Source of the DNA: Aquimarina mycalae
GTDB lineage: Bacteria; Bacteroidota; Bacteroidia; Flavobacteriales; Flavobacteriaceae
NCBI RefSeq assembly: GCF_029906345.1
Contig: NZ_JARYGY010000004.1
Coordinates: 1-64,000, forward strand
Direction: 5' to 3'
Length of the DNA: 64,000 bases
In this document: one piece after another, positions 63,470 through 64,000 of the stretch
Layout: every line of letters begins with the position of its first letter
Position numbering within the stretch: position 1 is the stretch's first letter
The notes under the pieces: model-generated
What the model saw: the letters and a program-made list of their open reading frames with translations, nothing else
What the model was told of the DNA's origin: nothing
The model's database searches: none
Translations under genes and position numbers: made by a program

Positions 63470-64000
63470 TAGGAGGATAAACCATTTTTTAGATTAATAA
63501 GATGTAGATCATTTCGTTGTTCAGAAATAATTTCGATAGCTTTTTTGCTTCGTATTCCTGATTGACAACAAACCACTATTGGTTTTTGATTATTTAATTC
63601 TAATGTTCTTTTTGGGAGCGTATCCAATGAAATATGTTTTCCGCCTATATTAAAATTATTATATTCTTTTAGTGTTCTAACATCTAAAATCTGATAATTT
63701 TTAAGATTTTGTTTTAATTCGGCAACTGATATTTCCTCTAAATCAATTGAGTTAATTCCGCAGAAAAAATCATAGTCATCATCTAACTGATCAACTTCAA
63801 TTTCTTCATTTTTTTTGAAATTCAGGATCTGCTGTTGCAATGTTAACGAATCAAAATACAATAGTTTTCCCCTTAGCACTTCTCCTATACCTGTTATCAT
63901 TTTTATAACCTCATTTGCCTGAAGACTTCCTATAATTCCTGGTAACACTCCCAAAACCCCAATATCCGAACAATTAGGAACTGATTCTGGTGCTGGTGGA
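63466..64000 (-). CDS. MoeB/ThiF-type adenylyltransferase fused to rhodanese, partial (cut by window end)
   Basis: The frame runs to the end of the window, so the N-terminus is missing. The visible start reads PPAPESVPNCSDIGVLGVLPGIIGSLQANEV, the C-terminal part of a MoeB/ThiF/HesA-type E1-like enzyme, and is followed by a linker and a rhodanese domain (about the last 95 residues) with the active-site Cys in PIVVCCQSGIRSKKA. This architecture resembles MOCS3/Uba4, which activates a ThiS/MoaD-type sulfur carrier by adenylation and sulfur transfer, for molybdopterin, thiamine or thiolated tRNA synthesis. Confidence 0.85.
   Translation of the reverse strand, partial: PPAPESVPNCSDIGVLGVLPGIIGSLQANEVIKMITGIGEVLRGKLLYFDSLTLQQQILNFKKNEEIEVDQLDDDYDFFCGINSIDLEEISVAELKQNLKNYQILDVRTLKEYNNFNIGGKHISLDTLPKRTLELNNQKPIVVCCQSGIRSKKAIEIISEQRNDLHLINLKNGLSSY

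Overview
The window is strongly AT-rich chromosomal DNA from a member of the Flavobacteriaceae (Bacteroidetes), most likely a marine Aquimarina-like bacterium; the genus is a guess, the family is well supported. The support is: lineage-specific families (DUF3098, DUF3127, DUF4271, DUF4296), a type IX secretion (T9SS) C-terminal sorting domain, lipoproteins with acidic residues after the lipobox cysteine, TonB-dependent receptors with an N-terminal carboxypeptidase-regulatory-like domain, almost no Shine-Dalgarno sequences, and TTTG-type -7 promoter boxes. No rRNA, tRNA, CRISPR array, transposase or phage gene was recognised.

Layout. 0-6.9 kb: housekeeping genes (metallophosphoesterase, Nfu and Mrp Fe-S assembly proteins, an outer-membrane protein, an alkyltransferase-like protein, a LysE exporter, TrmB, a glycosyltransferase). 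6.9-24.8 kb: a phosphate-centred region with a PhoR/PhoB-like two-component pair, a PiT transporter fused to a PhoU-like tail, an OprO/P-type porin, a chromate-transporter-family protein, a MORN-repeat protein, and two tandem pairs of TonB-dependent receptor plus beta-helix lipoprotein. Several promoters here carry 11-nt-phased direct repeats of TGTTA-N6, the geometry of a PhoB binding site. 24.9-30.7 kb: MATE pump, a minimal T9SS-domain protein, a LuxE-like protein, two tandem YHS-domain proteins, TyrS. 30.9-35.8 kb: ECF sigma factor, membrane anti-sigma-like TPR protein and a divergent periplasmic TPR-CHAT protease whose gene is split by a one-base frameshift. 35.8-51.7 kb: epimerase, DUF4296 lipoprotein, dihydroorotase, GT2 glycosyltransferase, DUF4271, HemD, PckA, DUF423, saccharopine dehydrogenase with an Lrp regulator, zinc peptidase, alanine dehydrogenase, SemiSWEET, LeuS, ketopantoate reductase. 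51.7-55.6 kb: FtsX-DUF3098-UppP-TruB operon. 55.6-64 kb: thioredoxin-like protein, Tag, Upp, Aat, DUF3127, flavin reductase, histidine kinase, thioesterase, HIT protein, GreA, a small lipoprotein and a MoeB-rhodanese protein cut by the window end.

The most interesting signals are (1) the phased repeats, which suggest a flavobacterial Pho box linking the two-component pair to the porin, PiT, the MORN protein and possibly the first receptor pair, and (2) the sigma/anti-sigma/TPR-CHAT module, which resembles a proteolysis-controlled sigma-factor switch. Two single-base frame breaks in short homopolymers (CHAT gene, ChrA N-terminus) may be real mutations or sequence errors.
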